From contig CAYPBJ010000002.1 in assembly GCA_964408945.1 (NCBI GenBank), positions 1 through 64,000 on the forward strand: DNA of 64,000 nt, written 5' to 3'. How positions within the stretch are numbered: position 1 is the stretch's first letter; each line of letters begins with the position of its first letter. Source of the stretch: VMCP01 sp964408945 (lineage in GTDB: Bacteria > Bacteroidota > Bacteroidia > NS11-12g > UBA955). The notes under the pieces are model-generated. The model searched no databases and was not told where the DNA came from. It was given only the letters and a program-made list of their open reading frames with translations. Below are positions 17,001-25,337 of the stretch, one piece after another. A program made the translations under genes and the position numbers.

Positions 17001-17814
17001 TAATTGCCAGGTGTTTTTTGAAAAAGCCATCGTCTTAAACGACCAAAAACAGGTTGACTTAAATAGCGGCGAAAGCAAAGTCGTGGTCTTTTATCCCAAT
17101 AAAACGTGGTTAACGAGAGGAAAAGGGAAGGTGATTTGTGAAACCAATCACCTCGGTGATCAAAACATTGCCAATGATTCTCTGGTTCGAAATTTTGAAG
17201 TGAGAAGCAAGAGAGATTTGGGTGTCTATTTTGTTGATCAACCATACATTGGGGGTTCCTTCATTTCAGGGATCTCTATGAAACCCCAAGTGAGCATCGA
17301 AAATAAGGGTGATGATAGTGTAGTTTTATCTCAGAAAGTCAAATTGGAAATTTTCTCAGATAGGTTGAACGGCAATGTAGTTTTTGCAGAAGAAATGTTA
17401 CACCCTGCTTTGAACCCATCCGATGCAATGACTTTATTTGCTTTAAATTCATTTACACCGCCTAGTTCAGGTACTTACTGGATCAGAGCTTATGCTATCA
17501 ATAACAAGGATGAGAATGCTTCAAACGATACTCTTTCTGGAAGTTTTCAGGTATTGACCAATTCAACTCATAAGATTCTTGAAAATGCGGTGACTGTTTA
17601 TCCAAATCCTGCTCAAAATGGTTCGTTTACACTTAAATCCAACCAAGAGATGCAATCTATTGTGATATTTAAATCAACGGGCCAAAAAGTCGCTCAATTT
17701 GAACAGATTTCAAGCGCTTCCATTGACTTAAAAATCAATGGTTCGGGTTTGTATTTTATTAAAGGAATCACAACTACAGGTAGCCAATTTTTCACGAATA
17801 TTGCAGTAGAATAA
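14098..17814 (+). CDS. Large secreted protein with CARDB-like repeats and T9SS type A sorting domain
   Basis: A 1238-residue secreted protein. Signal peptide at residues 1-22 (MRFSAFWGFLLGLSSISTSHA). After an N-terminal region there are about seven repeats of roughly 110 residues starting near 216, 474, 589, 701, 814, 927 and 1039. Each opens with a D-hydrophobic strand and ends with a NDTL-type motif, like CARDB Ig-like modules. The C-terminal 75 residues (VTVYPNPAQNGSFTL, SIVIFKSTGQKV, GLYFIKG) form a type A T9SS sorting domain. A structural or adhesive surface protein is likely; no catalytic motif is visible. The ATG at 14098 is preferred over one at 14050. The next gene starts 8 bases downstream. 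Confidence 0.85.
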   Translation: MRFSAFWGFLLGLSSISTSHAQFVQIGEGSYLGTFAGPIRTSANMGVYQSKFAYIYPKSTLGNLKHGDSIFSLEFYRATGASLKGNHRLKIWLGNTSRNDFGSTGIKFSSETASAQKVIDTFASVYLDTFENFYRFTFLKPYVFDSISGENLTVFTEFNQADTLRGSFSFYFEGTATVSGFSNNQTQYSVGSSAPDSLNNITQYKPTLRLNYPRFDFDLEVRGVYSLGKIPLPLGNPDSVKTLLRNVGKKNILSQKLYTYSLGPNKQKDSFQVALAVGKEQFFQVPSLSPSKKGTDSVFIESTDKNTSNNKKYSIRQGNENIYSYRDITLPPAGGGIGFNGAQGDFVARFQSNQSKNINQISVAFGGSGRLFQLVIYSYDSIKAQPGKVIWVSDSLTSKSGTYIYDIKKPVKVEGSFFVGVRQLDLNNVSFGFQFEIPVRPRTFFYTSPIGDTTWNDFHPDAPYKFIIEPRLQADYDFRLANATMPRDTFNIYDNDTAAPSVTIQNVGVLKPSDSVEIVCEIRGLNLLHFKKSFFDTLSPGMSRTYTFPKEFVPYEFGAHRLIAYVKHKNDAIKDNDTFIRNFYVGVTKDVMVRTLHVPSSYSSYIYKIDTVQPLATVMNAGYDNTTNFDVVCQVFKKTQKLYEKKNTLSLPKFQTKILFWPTYKANDTGQLEMLVYTALKGDRYTPNDTIRVKMYVYKVQDFIADSILSPRPEVEYKVGDKINVQARIKNDGVLPLDNSKVVMKIFNSKEQKIFEDSSKSAIYGEDIKITQLKNKFNASVNGVYRVWVGPDSTQDKYPENDTLSHYFTVGTPTNFSLDTLHIVDTMSNTITNGYPVAATLRSLGFDSSQNQVNVNVQFSRKGTVWYNEKALITLLPGQQKKITLSKNFKPLFTGTYDVLAWISHPKDKKNQNDTLRETVYVEVGKDALVTTISAPKDSQIFYYYDQLDSIQVTVLNQGRENMSQIAVNCQVFFEKAIVLNDQKQVDLNSGESKVVVFYPNKTWLTRGKGKVICETNHLGDQNIANDSLVRNFEVRSKRDLGVYFVDQPYIGGSFISGISMKPQVSIENKGDDSVVLSQKVKLEIFSDRLNGNVVFAEEMLHPALNPSDAMTLFALNSFTPPSSGTYWIRAYAINNKDENASNDTLSGSFQVLTNSTHKILENAVTVYPNPAQNGSFTLKSNQEMQSIVIFKSTGQKVAQFEQISSASIDLKINGSGLYFIKGITTTGSQFFTNIAVE

Positions 17815-17822
17815 TTGTTGCA

Positions 17823-19202
17823 ATGAATAAATTAGGTTATTTACTTTCTCCCTTGATTTTTTGGGGGATGACTTCCTGTGGAAGCATCAAGCCTGAAGCT
17901 CCCACCAATATGAATAAAACGGTTGAATTAAAGCCCATTCCTGTGGCAGTTTCAAGTGTGAATATACCTATCAAAATTGATATGAGGCCCTTCGCAAGAA
18001 TGGCTGACTCCATGACTGACAAGGTTTTTTCTGGATCAGATAATCCTTGTGAAGGACTTAGATATCAGTACAAACTAGAGCGCGGAGAGTTCAAATTAGA
18101 CGGAAAGGGTAAGAATAAAATAGGATTGAAATTTGATCTCAAATACGCTGCAAAAGGTGATTATTGTGCTTTGTGTATGGGAAGTTCTTGTTCGGTACCC
18201 ACTGTAGGATTTGATTTGGGATATTCAGGTGGTATGAAAAGGGCCTCAATAGATATTGAAAGTCAAATTGAAGTTCAAAACAATTACCGCTTAAAAACCA
18301 AAACGGAAATCAGCCAAATCAAACCCATTGATCCCATTAAAGTGATGTTTGGATATGATGTAACTAATCTTTTATTAAAACAAGCACAACCTTACATCAA
18401 AGATGCATCGAAAATGGTTGACGTGGAGATATCCAAAATAGACCTAAAAAAGTACATAGAACCCTATTATAAAGAGCTTCAAAAAGATATATACATTGAC
18501 GGTGTAGGATATTTAGCGCTATTTCCAAAAGAGCTATCAATTAGTACTCTCACTTTCAATAAGAACTTAATGGAGTTCAGTTTAGGAATTAAAGCTGCTC
18601 CAGCCATCAAGAGTACCGCTTGGAATCAACCTGTAAAACCTTTGCCCAACCTATCTGAATACAAATCAAACGATGGGTTTATAGTTTACACAGACTTGAA
18701 ACTGGATTTTGATTCACTTTCAAAACAAATCATGGGATTTTTGAAAGATCAAGTATTTGAAGCGGGGAGCAATAAAATCAAGGTTACAAAACTGAGATTG
18801 TACCCTGAAAATGAGAGAATGGGCGTTGAAGTGGCCTTTGAAGGATCTAAGAAAGGGTTGATTTATTTAAATGGTTTGCCTGTTTACGATTCTGCGAATC
18901 AAGAAGTCAGGGTAAACGATCTTCAATACGATTTAAAAACCAAAAACGTTCTTTTAAAATCAGCCAAATGGTTGTTGAACGAAACCATCCGCAAGAAGAT
19001 GCAAGAGTCAATGGTTGTAAGTATTGCACCGGAGATCAAAGAGGCAAAAAAATCAATGAATGAGGCCCTGAACCAGAAATTAGATGGAGGCGTAAAATTG
19101 AATGGAAAAGTCAACGACATTCAGATTCGCGAACTTCAAGTTCGTCCAGATGAGCTTTTTATTCGTGTACGACTTTCCGGAAAAATGGGCGTAAGCATGT
19201 AA
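17823..19202 (+). CDS. DUF4403 lipoprotein
   Basis: A 459-residue lipoprotein with lipobox MTSC (acylated Cys near residue 19). The sequence opens with a strand typical of DUF4403 (VNIPIKIDM, then LRYQYKLERGEFKLDG) and ends with a repeated beta-rich half (VNDIQIRELQVRPDELFIRVRLSG). DUF4403 proteins are envelope proteins, possibly with a lipid-binding BPI-like fold; the function is not established. It follows the T9SS protein by 8 bases and ends at a strong terminator at 19224. Confidence 0.8.
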   Translation: MNKLGYLLSPLIFWGMTSCGSIKPEAPTNMNKTVELKPIPVAVSSVNIPIKIDMRPFARMADSMTDKVFSGSDNPCEGLRYQYKLERGEFKLDGKGKNKIGLKFDLKYAAKGDYCALCMGSSCSVPTVGFDLGYSGGMKRASIDIESQIEVQNNYRLKTKTEISQIKPIDPIKVMFGYDVTNLLLKQAQPYIKDASKMVDVEISKIDLKKYIEPYYKELQKDIYIDGVGYLALFPKELSISTLTFNKNLMEFSLGIKAAPAIKSTAWNQPVKPLPNLSEYKSNDGFIVYTDLKLDFDSLSKQIMGFLKDQVFEAGSNKIKVTKLRLYPENERMGVEVAFEGSKKGLIYLNGLPVYDSANQEVRVNDLQYDLKTKNVLLKSAKWLLNETIRKKMQESMVVSIAPEIKEAKKSMNEALNQKLDGGVKLNGKVNDIQIRELQVRPDELFIRVRLSGKMGVSM

Positions 19203-19223
19203 GAACTTGATGTTTTATAACGA

Positions 19224-19257
19224 AAAAGGGCCACTCTATAGAGCGGCCCTTTTTTTA
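19224..19257. terminator. Bidirectional intrinsic terminator between the DUF4403 gene and gapA
   Basis: The hairpin AAAGGGCC-A-CTC-TATA-GAG-C-GGCCCTTT is followed by seven T on the plus strand and five T on the minus strand. It can end both converging transcripts. Confidence 0.88.
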
Positions 19258-19279
19258 TGTTAGGGTTTTTATGGTCTGA

Positions 19280-20260
19280 TTAGATTTTAGAAATCAAATC
19301 AGCTACACGTGAACTGTAACCAGTTTCGTTATCATACCAACCTACTACTTTCGCCGTGTTTCCAATTACTTGAGTCAATTTAGAATCGAAGATACAGCTG
19401 TGGGTATTTCCAACAATGTCAATGCTCACAATCTCGTCTTCTGTGTATTCCATGATGCCTTTCATTGAAGATTCAGCAGCAGCCTTCATGGCAGCGTTGA
19501 TTTCTTCAACGGTAGCAGCTTTTTTCAAACGTACTGTGAAATCGGTTACTGAACCATCTGGAATGGGAACTCTCATTGCATTTCCGTTTAATTTACCTTT
19601 CAAATGAGGCAATACCAATCCTACTGCTTTTGCAGCACCTGTACTGGTTGGAACTATGCTATAAGCCGCTGCACGAGCACGACGCAAGTCTTTGTGTGGT
19701 GCATCTTGCAAGTTTTGGTCAGATGTATAAGCGTGAATGGTGGTCATAAAACCATCTTCAACTCCAAATAAATCATCCAATACTTTAACCATTGGAGCTA
19801 AACAGTTGGTTGTACAAGAAGCGTTGCTTACAATCTTCTCAGAACCATCTAAAATGTTTTCGTTTACGCCCAAAACAACGGTTTTGATATCACCAGTAGC
19901 AGGAGCAGAGATAACTACTTTCTTTGCGCCAGCAGTTAAGTGCATACCCGCTTTTTCTTCAGATGTGAAGATACCGGTACTTTCCAAAACTACATCAACA
20001 CCCATTTCACCCCAAGGCAAAGCCTTTGGATCTCTTTCTGCTAAACAACGAATGGCTTTTCCGTTGATGATCAAATGGTTTTCATCTGAAGACACGGTAC
20101 CATTGAATTTTCCATGCACGGAGTCATACTTCAATAAATGAGCTAAGGTTGCGTTGTCTGTCAAATCATTGATAGCAACAACTTCAACACCGGGCTTTTG
20201 CAATAAAAACTTGAACGCGTGGCGCCCGATACGACCAAATCCGTTAATGGCTACTTTCAT
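19280..20260 (-). CDS. gapA: Glyceraldehyde-3-phosphate dehydrogenase, type I
   Basis: Glycolytic enzyme oxidising glyceraldehyde-3-phosphate to 1,3-bisphosphoglycerate with NAD. Visible: NAD fold INGFGRIGR, IND at 30-32, the active site SNASCTTNC with Cys149, TIHAYTSDQNLQD, RRARAAAYSIVPTSTGAAKA and WYDNETGYSSRV. At 326 residues it is a few residues shorter than usual but complete. Monocistronic, with a -7 element at 20283 and a shared terminator at 19224. Upstream lies the decayed SDR fragment. Confidence 0.96.
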   Translation of the reverse strand: MKVAINGFGRIGRHAFKFLLQKPGVEVVAINDLTDNATLAHLLKYDSVHGKFNGTVSSDENHLIINGKAIRCLAERDPKALPWGEMGVDVVLESTGIFTSEEKAGMHLTAGAKKVVISAPATGDIKTVVLGVNENILDGSEKIVSNASCTTNCLAPMVKVLDDLFGVEDGFMTTIHAYTSDQNLQDAPHKDLRRARAAAYSIVPTSTGAAKAVGLVLPHLKGKLNGNAMRVPIPDGSVTDFTVRLKKAATVEEINAAMKAAAESSMKGIMEYTEDEIVSIDIVGNTHSCIFDSKLTQVIGNTAKVVGWYDNETGYSSRVADLISKI

Positions 20261-20282
20261 TTTATTTCAATTTTAGGTGATG

Positions 20283-20290
20283 CAAATTTA
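20283..20290 (-). promoter_or_regulatory. -7 promoter element for gapA
   Basis: On the minus strand TAAATTTG followed by C, a perfect TAnnTTTG match, 22 bases before the ATG. The region immediately upstream (20303-20416) is relic SDR sequence. Confidence 0.5.
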
Positions 20291-20302
20291 CAAGTTATTT
20301 AA

Positions 20303-20416
20303 TTATCACCTCGGTTTTAACCCTCTAATTTCAAGATTTACAACCATAAAATTGGTAGATGGCCCTATTAGATGTGTAATTTGGGCCTTGTTAAGCCTAT
20401 TGGCATGCACAATATG
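20303..20416 (-). pseudogene. Decayed 3' fragment of a short-chain dehydrogenase gene
   Basis: Read on the minus strand, this stretch translates in part to QITHLIGPSTNFMVVNLEIRG followed by LKPR and a stop. The intact SDR gene at 26563-27252 ends QITHAIESSANFHVVNLEIRP followed by LKPRG. The DNA is identical over 21 bases (20324-20344 and 26584-26604) and about three quarters identical by hand count over some 80 bases. A 2-base length difference near 20395 breaks the frame. No start or catalytic region remains, so it is a relic of a paralogue or of a duplicated gene end. Confidence 0.8.
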
Positions 20417-20466
20417 CTGATTAGAAGTGAAATATTGATTGATTTTTTGTTTCTTGCTTCATAATT

Positions 20467-21438
20467 ATGAACGAAAACAACTTGAGATCAGCTGAAACCC
20501 CAAAATATTTCTGGCAGCGCGCATGGATTTATTCCAAAGAAATGTTCCCTGTGTTCATTTACATTCCTTACGTAGTTGCACTTTATTTCTGTATGAATAT
20601 CGTAATACAAATTCTCAAAAGCGATGTTCTTCAAACTGCAGGTTCTTCGGTGGTTTTTGATAGCACCGCTATAGCTGGGGTGGTTTCGGCCTTTTTTGTG
20701 ATGTTGATGATGAGAACTTTTGACGATCTCAAAGACTTTGAATTAGATGCCCACCTATTTCCCCACCGCGCCACCGCTCGAAAATTGGTGCTTAAGCGCG
20801 ACATTCAAGCCATAAGCTTAACCAGCTTTTTAACCCTTATTGCAGTCAATCTTATCTGGGGACAGGAAACTCTTCTTGTTTTCGCAATTATGATGACCTA
20901 CACATTATTGACTTTCAAGTGGTTTTTCGCCGAGAAGTTTCATCGTGAGCATATCTTCATTACCATGCTTGATCATCAGCCTTTGCCGTATGTAATCAAT
21001 TTTTTCCTCATTCATACTGCCCTTGCCACAGGAGCAAATTATGCATCTTTCGAAACCATTCATTTCATTCTGTTATTGATTGTTTCTATGCCTATTACTG
21101 CATGGGAAATATCACGAAAGATTCGCTCTGCCGATATGGAAACCGAATACGAAACATTTTCCATGGTGATTGGTCGCAAACCAGCCACAATCATCCCTAT
21201 GTTGTTTCTTCTCACCGTTTGTGGTTTGCATTTGTACGTGGGTAGCCTATTGGAATTTGGTCCTGATTTTCGGTACATTGTATATACCATCGCTTCAATC
21301 GTGTTATTTTTCTATTTGCGATTCTTGTTTAAACCAACAAAAGAAAACAATGTTCTAACCAACGTTTCACTATTTGCCACAACAACATCGTTTTTGAACT
21401 TGTTGTTGCACACACTAATCGTGTACCGTATTTTGTAA
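20467..21438 (+). CDS. UbiA-superfamily prenyltransferase-like membrane protein
   Basis: A 323-residue protein with about 8-9 hydrophobic segments. The first Asp-rich motif is present at residues 83-101 (RTFDDLKDFELDAHLFPHR), and a second acidic stretch (EISRKIRSADMETEYETFS) occupies the position of the second UbiA motif. It should transfer an isoprenoid chain to an acceptor in the membrane, but differs from MenA and the phytyltransferase-like protein in this window. Acceptor unknown; a digeranylgeranylglyceryl-phosphate-synthase-like role is one possibility suggested by the CDP-archaeol-synthase-like gene nearby. The PEP-synthase-like gene follows 8 bases downstream. Confidence 0.7.
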   Translation: MNENNLRSAETPKYFWQRAWIYSKEMFPVFIYIPYVVALYFCMNIVIQILKSDVLQTAGSSVVFDSTAIAGVVSAFFVMLMMRTFDDLKDFELDAHLFPHRATARKLVLKRDIQAISLTSFLTLIAVNLIWGQETLLVFAIMMTYTLLTFKWFFAEKFHREHIFITMLDHQPLPYVINFFLIHTALATGANYASFETIHFILLLIVSMPITAWEISRKIRSADMETEYETFSMVIGRKPATIIPMLFLLTVCGLHLYVGSLLEFGPDFRYIVYTIASIVLFFYLRFLFKPTKENNVLTNVSLFATTTSFLNLLLHTLIVYRIL

Positions 21439-21445
21439 ATTCATT

Positions 21446-24091
21446 TTGAATCTTTTTCAGAATACCACTTACCGCATCGCTGATGTAGGTAGCAAAGCGC
21501 ATCACTTGCATCGCTTGACTCAGGAGGGATTCAAAGTTCCCCCTTTTATAGCTATTTCTCGTCAGGACATCAAAGCCCTTTTTGGCGATGCAACTGAACA
21601 AGTTGAGGCAATGCTGAGTCCAATTTCGCAAGAATTGAAACCCGGAGGGTTTACATCCCCCGAAACAATGACGCAATTGCTTCAAATATGCACAAAAATT
21701 GATTCTTTGATTATGAATTGCACCCCTTCGGAAGTGCAAGTCAATGTCCTTTTGAGTCGAGCAATAGAGGTTTTTGGAGAGAGTTTTTGCATCTCCGTAA
21801 GATCATCAGCTATTTCAGAAGATTCGGGGAATGCTTCTTTTGCCGGACAACATAAAACATATCTCTATACATCGCCGGAACAGCTTTTTGAGAACATCAA
21901 ACGAAGTTTGGCGTCGGCATGGAGCTTCGGGGCACTGAGCTATCGCCTGAAAATGGGGGTTTCATTGCTGAACATTGAATATGCCATTGTTTTACAAAAA
22001 ATGGTTTTCGCAACCCGATCAGGAATAGCATTTTCCATGAATACCAATGGTAACATGGCAGACACTGTGATTAATTGTGGCTTTGGGATGGGCGAAGGAA
22101 TTGTTATGGATCAAGTGGCAGCCGATTGTTATCATGTCAATAGGGCTTTGAGAAGTATCACTCGCAGTATAGTTCGCAAAGAACACTCCATGGTATACAG
22201 TCCTAGTAGGGGCATTCATTTGGCAGATATTGAACCTGTAAAACAAACCCAATCTGCCCTTACTGATGCGGAGGTTTTGGCCGTTTACGATCAAGTTAGA
22301 CTTGCTGAAAAAGTGCTCGGAAAGCCCGCCGATATTGAATTTGTATGGGGCGATGATGGAGAGTTGTACTTGCTACAATTGCGACCAATAACCACCATTA
22401 ATAGAGAAGATTTAATAGTGCTTGACAATACCAACATTGTTGAAAGTTATCCCAACATAACCCTACCTCTGAGTTATTCTTTCGCTTCCATGGCCTATAC
22501 AAATTTGTTTCGGAGAAGTGCAAAAGCTTTTTGGATTTCCAGCGAACGGTTTGATTCTAATTCAGAGGTGTTTTCCCATTTGATTGAGCACTTTTATGGC
22601 AGGGTATATTACAGGCTCGATAACTGGTATAGAATGATGGCTTTGGTATACAATTCAAAGCGATCCATGCAAGCTTGGGAAACTGCAGTAGGTTTGCCAG
22701 ATTCGGCCAGTGAAGATTATCATTTTCCATTGTTAGGTAAAGTAAAAACTGCCTTCTCGATAGCTTGGTTGGTCATCAACTACAAACGTGGAAATAAGCG
22801 TTTTTTCAAAGATTTTGAAAAGGCTTATACACAGTTTCAAAATTTTGAATCCTACAGAGGTAATATATCAGCACTTTGGAACCATTTAGAATCGTCTATT
22901 GCCCGAACATTTGAGCAATACCACCTAACCATTGTAAACGATTACCTAGCGTTTAAAGCTTTTGGATGGTTGCAGGACGCAATTCAAAAGTATGGAATTT
23001 CTGAAAACCCTGAGTTGGCGAATGAATTGGTGGTAGGACAGGGCGGCGTGGAGAGTGAGTTGGCCGTAATGTCATTTTTGAATTTAAAAGCTCAAGTGCT
23101 AGGAAATGAGCAATTGATGTCGGTCTTTTCATTAGAAGATCAAGAGGTTTTAGAAGCATTGAAGCATCCTAATTTCGAAACGTTTTATCACGATTGGCAA
23201 TCATATTTGCAAAGATTTGGAGATAGAACCTTAGCCGAATTGAAGTTGGAAGTAAAGTCACCTAGGCAGTTTCCTGAAATGTTGGTTCAGCTGGTAAAAT
23301 CTCAATTAGATTCACCTTTGACGGTGGAGAATTTTCGAGAAAGACAGGTTCAAATTCAATCAAACGCATCACGATTGGTGGCCCAAAATCTGCATTGGTG
23401 GCAACCAAAATCATGGTGGTTCCATTGGGTTTTGGGTATGTCACGCTACGGATTAGCCAACCGCGAAAACATGCGATTCTGTCGTACACGCGTTTACAGC
23501 GCGTCTAAAGATATATTTAGATCAATGGGTGAATCCATGGCTGCTGAAAACCACCTATCTGACCCGGAAGATGTTTTTTATCTTACCATGGATGAAATCA
23601 AACAATATTCTTTGGTAGAAAAGACCTCATTTTTGGAGTTAGTAGCATCGCGCAAATTGGAATACACCAATTACAAGGATTTGATTTTGCCTGACCGAAT
23701 CATTTATAGTAAGAAAGACAAACCTGATTTCACGGAGTATTTAAACGACCTAACCAGAGAAGGAATAGACCGTTCTCAAGTTTTGACCGGTGTAGCGGTT
23801 TCAAAAGGAATAGCCGAAGGCGAAGCATTGGTAATCACAGAGCCGGTGCTGAACGCCGATGTGAAAGGTAAAATATTGGTAAGCAAAATGACCGATCCAG
23901 GTTGGGTGTTTTTGATGTCGCAAGCCATAGCCTTAGTCACAGAAAAAGGGTCTTTATTGAGCCACACAGCAATTGTAGGAAGGGAATTAGGCATTCCCGT
24001 TGTTGTGGCTGTGCAAGACGCAACCCAACGAATCAAAACCGGCGAACGCATACGGGTGAATGGATCAACTGGAATCATTGAACGAATTTAG
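21446..24091 (+). CDS. PEP-synthase/PPDK-like phosphotransferase
   Basis: An 881-residue protein with an N-terminal ATP-grasp domain of the PPDK/PEP synthase type (VRSSAISEDSGNASFAGQ near residue 113, GMGEGIV, and DIEFVWGDDGELYLLQLRP near 305). It has a long central region of about 400 residues and a C-terminal swivelling phosphohistidine domain (GSLLSHTAIVGRELGIPVVV, His near 842). The PEP/pyruvate-binding barrel is not recognisable. The layout resembles rifampin phosphotransferase: ATP site, substrate domain, His domain. It may therefore phosphorylate a small molecule or lipid precursor. The frame begins with TTG at 21446, 8 bases after the UbiA-like stop; no ATG fits. Confidence 0.7.
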   Translation: MNLFQNTTYRIADVGSKAHHLHRLTQEGFKVPPFIAISRQDIKALFGDATEQVEAMLSPISQELKPGGFTSPETMTQLLQICTKIDSLIMNCTPSEVQVNVLLSRAIEVFGESFCISVRSSAISEDSGNASFAGQHKTYLYTSPEQLFENIKRSLASAWSFGALSYRLKMGVSLLNIEYAIVLQKMVFATRSGIAFSMNTNGNMADTVINCGFGMGEGIVMDQVAADCYHVNRALRSITRSIVRKEHSMVYSPSRGIHLADIEPVKQTQSALTDAEVLAVYDQVRLAEKVLGKPADIEFVWGDDGELYLLQLRPITTINREDLIVLDNTNIVESYPNITLPLSYSFASMAYTNLFRRSAKAFWISSERFDSNSEVFSHLIEHFYGRVYYRLDNWYRMMALVYNSKRSMQAWETAVGLPDSASEDYHFPLLGKVKTAFSIAWLVINYKRGNKRFFKDFEKAYTQFQNFESYRGNISALWNHLESSIARTFEQYHLTIVNDYLAFKAFGWLQDAIQKYGISENPELANELVVGQGGVESELAVMSFLNLKAQVLGNEQLMSVFSLEDQEVLEALKHPNFETFYHDWQSYLQRFGDRTLAELKLEVKSPRQFPEMLVQLVKSQLDSPLTVENFRERQVQIQSNASRLVAQNLHWWQPKSWWFHWVLGMSRYGLANRENMRFCRTRVYSASKDIFRSMGESMAAENHLSDPEDVFYLTMDEIKQYSLVEKTSFLELVASRKLEYTNYKDLILPDRIIYSKKDKPDFTEYLNDLTREGIDRSQVLTGVAVSKGIAEGEALVITEPVLNADVKGKILVSKMTDPGWVFLMSQAIALVTEKGSLLSHTAIVGRELGIPVVVAVQDATQRIKTGERIRVNGSTGIIERI

Positions 24092-24121
24092 TCGTTTAAG
24101 ATATCAGCCACCAATAAGCAA

Positions 24122-24643
24122 TTATGCCCAGATCCTACGCTTATCGCCTGGTTTAGTTTTGATTGCATATCCGTTCTTTTTCGCTTCTCTCTTGAGAATA
24201 TAGAGTAATTGTCCGGGGTAAAAGGCTTTAAAAAACCTAGAACCAGGTTTTACTTTGCCCAATTGAGCAAGAAGCCTGTGACAGTTTGAAGCACATCTCT
24301 CACCCCAAAAGGAATAATCGCATTCGGGATTGAGTACATTTTGCTCATAATAAGCTTTAAGCCATTTCATTTCTTCATCGGTGGCTGGTATTGAAATCAC
24401 GGTTTCCTTTTTTAACTGAACGATTTCTTCCCATTCTTGAAGTGATTGGTTTTGAAATATGGAACTCTTCGCTCGTTCATTTGGAAAAATATGAATCTTA
24501 TTCCGATCAGCGTAATAGAACCCATACACACGATCGTAAACTTGAACGGCTACATGTCCACCCAAAAATCCGCCCAATTCACGGTAACTATCTCCTGTAA
24601 AGGGTTTCGTAATGGAACCATGGAAAATACGCACGTGTATCAT
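24122..24643 (-). CDS. Uncharacterised protein with conserved His and Cys motifs
   Basis: 173 residues, no signal peptide or membrane helix. The N-terminal part contains GGHVAVQVYDRVYGFYY and the C-terminal part CASNCHRLLAQLG. A His in a Gly-rich strand and a later Cys recall papain-like NlpC/LRAT folds, but I cannot align it with confidence. The gene is antiparallel to its neighbours, has its own -7 element (24649-24656, 5 bases before the ATG) and sits inside the lipid-like module. Function unknown. Confidence 0.6.
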   Translation of the reverse strand: MIHVRIFHGSITKPFTGDSYRELGGFLGGHVAVQVYDRVYGFYYADRNKIHIFPNERAKSSIFQNQSLQEWEEIVQLKKETVISIPATDEEMKWLKAYYEQNVLNPECDYSFWGERCASNCHRLLAQLGKVKPGSRFFKAFYPGQLLYILKREAKKNGYAIKTKPGDKRRIWA

Positions 24644-24648
24644 TTCTT

Positions 24649-24656
24649 CAAAAGTA
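24649..24656 (-). promoter_or_regulatory. -7 promoter element for the gene at 24643
   Basis: On the minus strand TACTTTTG, a TAnnTTTG match, 5 bases before the ATG, implying a leaderless or one- to two-base leader transcript. Confidence 0.5.
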
Positions 24657-24702
24657 CCAAATACCTCGGCTTTTGTTGTATTTTCGTTAGGTATCAGCCC
24701 AA

Positions 24703-25332
24703 ATGAACCTACTCATCCTTTCCATGTCCGTAACAATGTTATTCTCAGCCTTGCTTGCCAATGGCTTGAAGAATGCCAAAGATGGAGAGTATGAATACAT
24801 CAAAGACGATAATACGATAAAGATTTTTCGCGTGATAATGCCTCTTTCGGTGGTGTTTTCATTGTTAGTAGGTCTTTATCTCCCACTTAATTGGGGAATG
24901 GGTGAAATTCCGAGTGATTTTGGATGGGCGCAATTAAAAAATCGAAGTATCACAAATACCGCGATACCTTCCCTTTGGGAATATTTAGGCGCTGCTTTGT
25001 TCGTTTTAGGACTTAGTTTGAGGTGGGTCGCTATAATAAGTTTGAAACGGGCATTTACAGTGAAAGTAACCATTCTCAAAAACCATCAGTTAAAGTCTGA
25101 TGGAGTATACCGTTGGGTGAGACACCCAAGTTATACAGGAATGTATATTTACGCTTTGGGACTAGGATTTGCACTGCATAACATACTATCAGTGTTCATT
25201 TTATTGTGGGGCGTTTGGTATACCACTCATAAAAGAATCCCCATAGAAGAATCGGTTTTGGAAGACCATTTTGGCGATGCTTATAGAGAATACAAAGCCA
25301 AAACTTGGAAGTTGTTTCCACTCATTTACTGA
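24703..25332 (+). CDS. Isoprenylcysteine carboxyl methyltransferase (ICMT)-family protein
   Basis: A 209-residue membrane protein with 4-5 hydrophobic segments and the C-terminal SAM-binding signature of the ICMT/phospholipid methyltransferase superfamily: GVYRWVRHPSYTGMYIY, then RIPIEESVLEDHFGDAYREY and a terminal WKLFP. Bacterial members methylate lipid-linked or small hydrophobic substrates rather than prenylated proteins; the substrate here is unknown. A near-consensus -7 element (TATTTTCG) lies upstream. It lies between the uncharacterised gene at 24122 and the phosphatidyltransferase, consistent with a lipid-modifying module. Confidence 0.8.
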   Translation: MNLLILSMSVTMLFSALLANGLKNAKDGEYEYIKDDNTIKIFRVIMPLSVVFSLLVGLYLPLNWGMGEIPSDFGWAQLKNRSITNTAIPSLWEYLGAALFVLGLSLRWVAIISLKRAFTVKVTILKNHQLKSDGVYRWVRHPSYTGMYIYALGLGFALHNILSVFILLWGVWYTTHKRIPIEESVLEDHFGDAYREYKAKTWKLFPLIY

Positions 25333-25337
25333 GTCAA

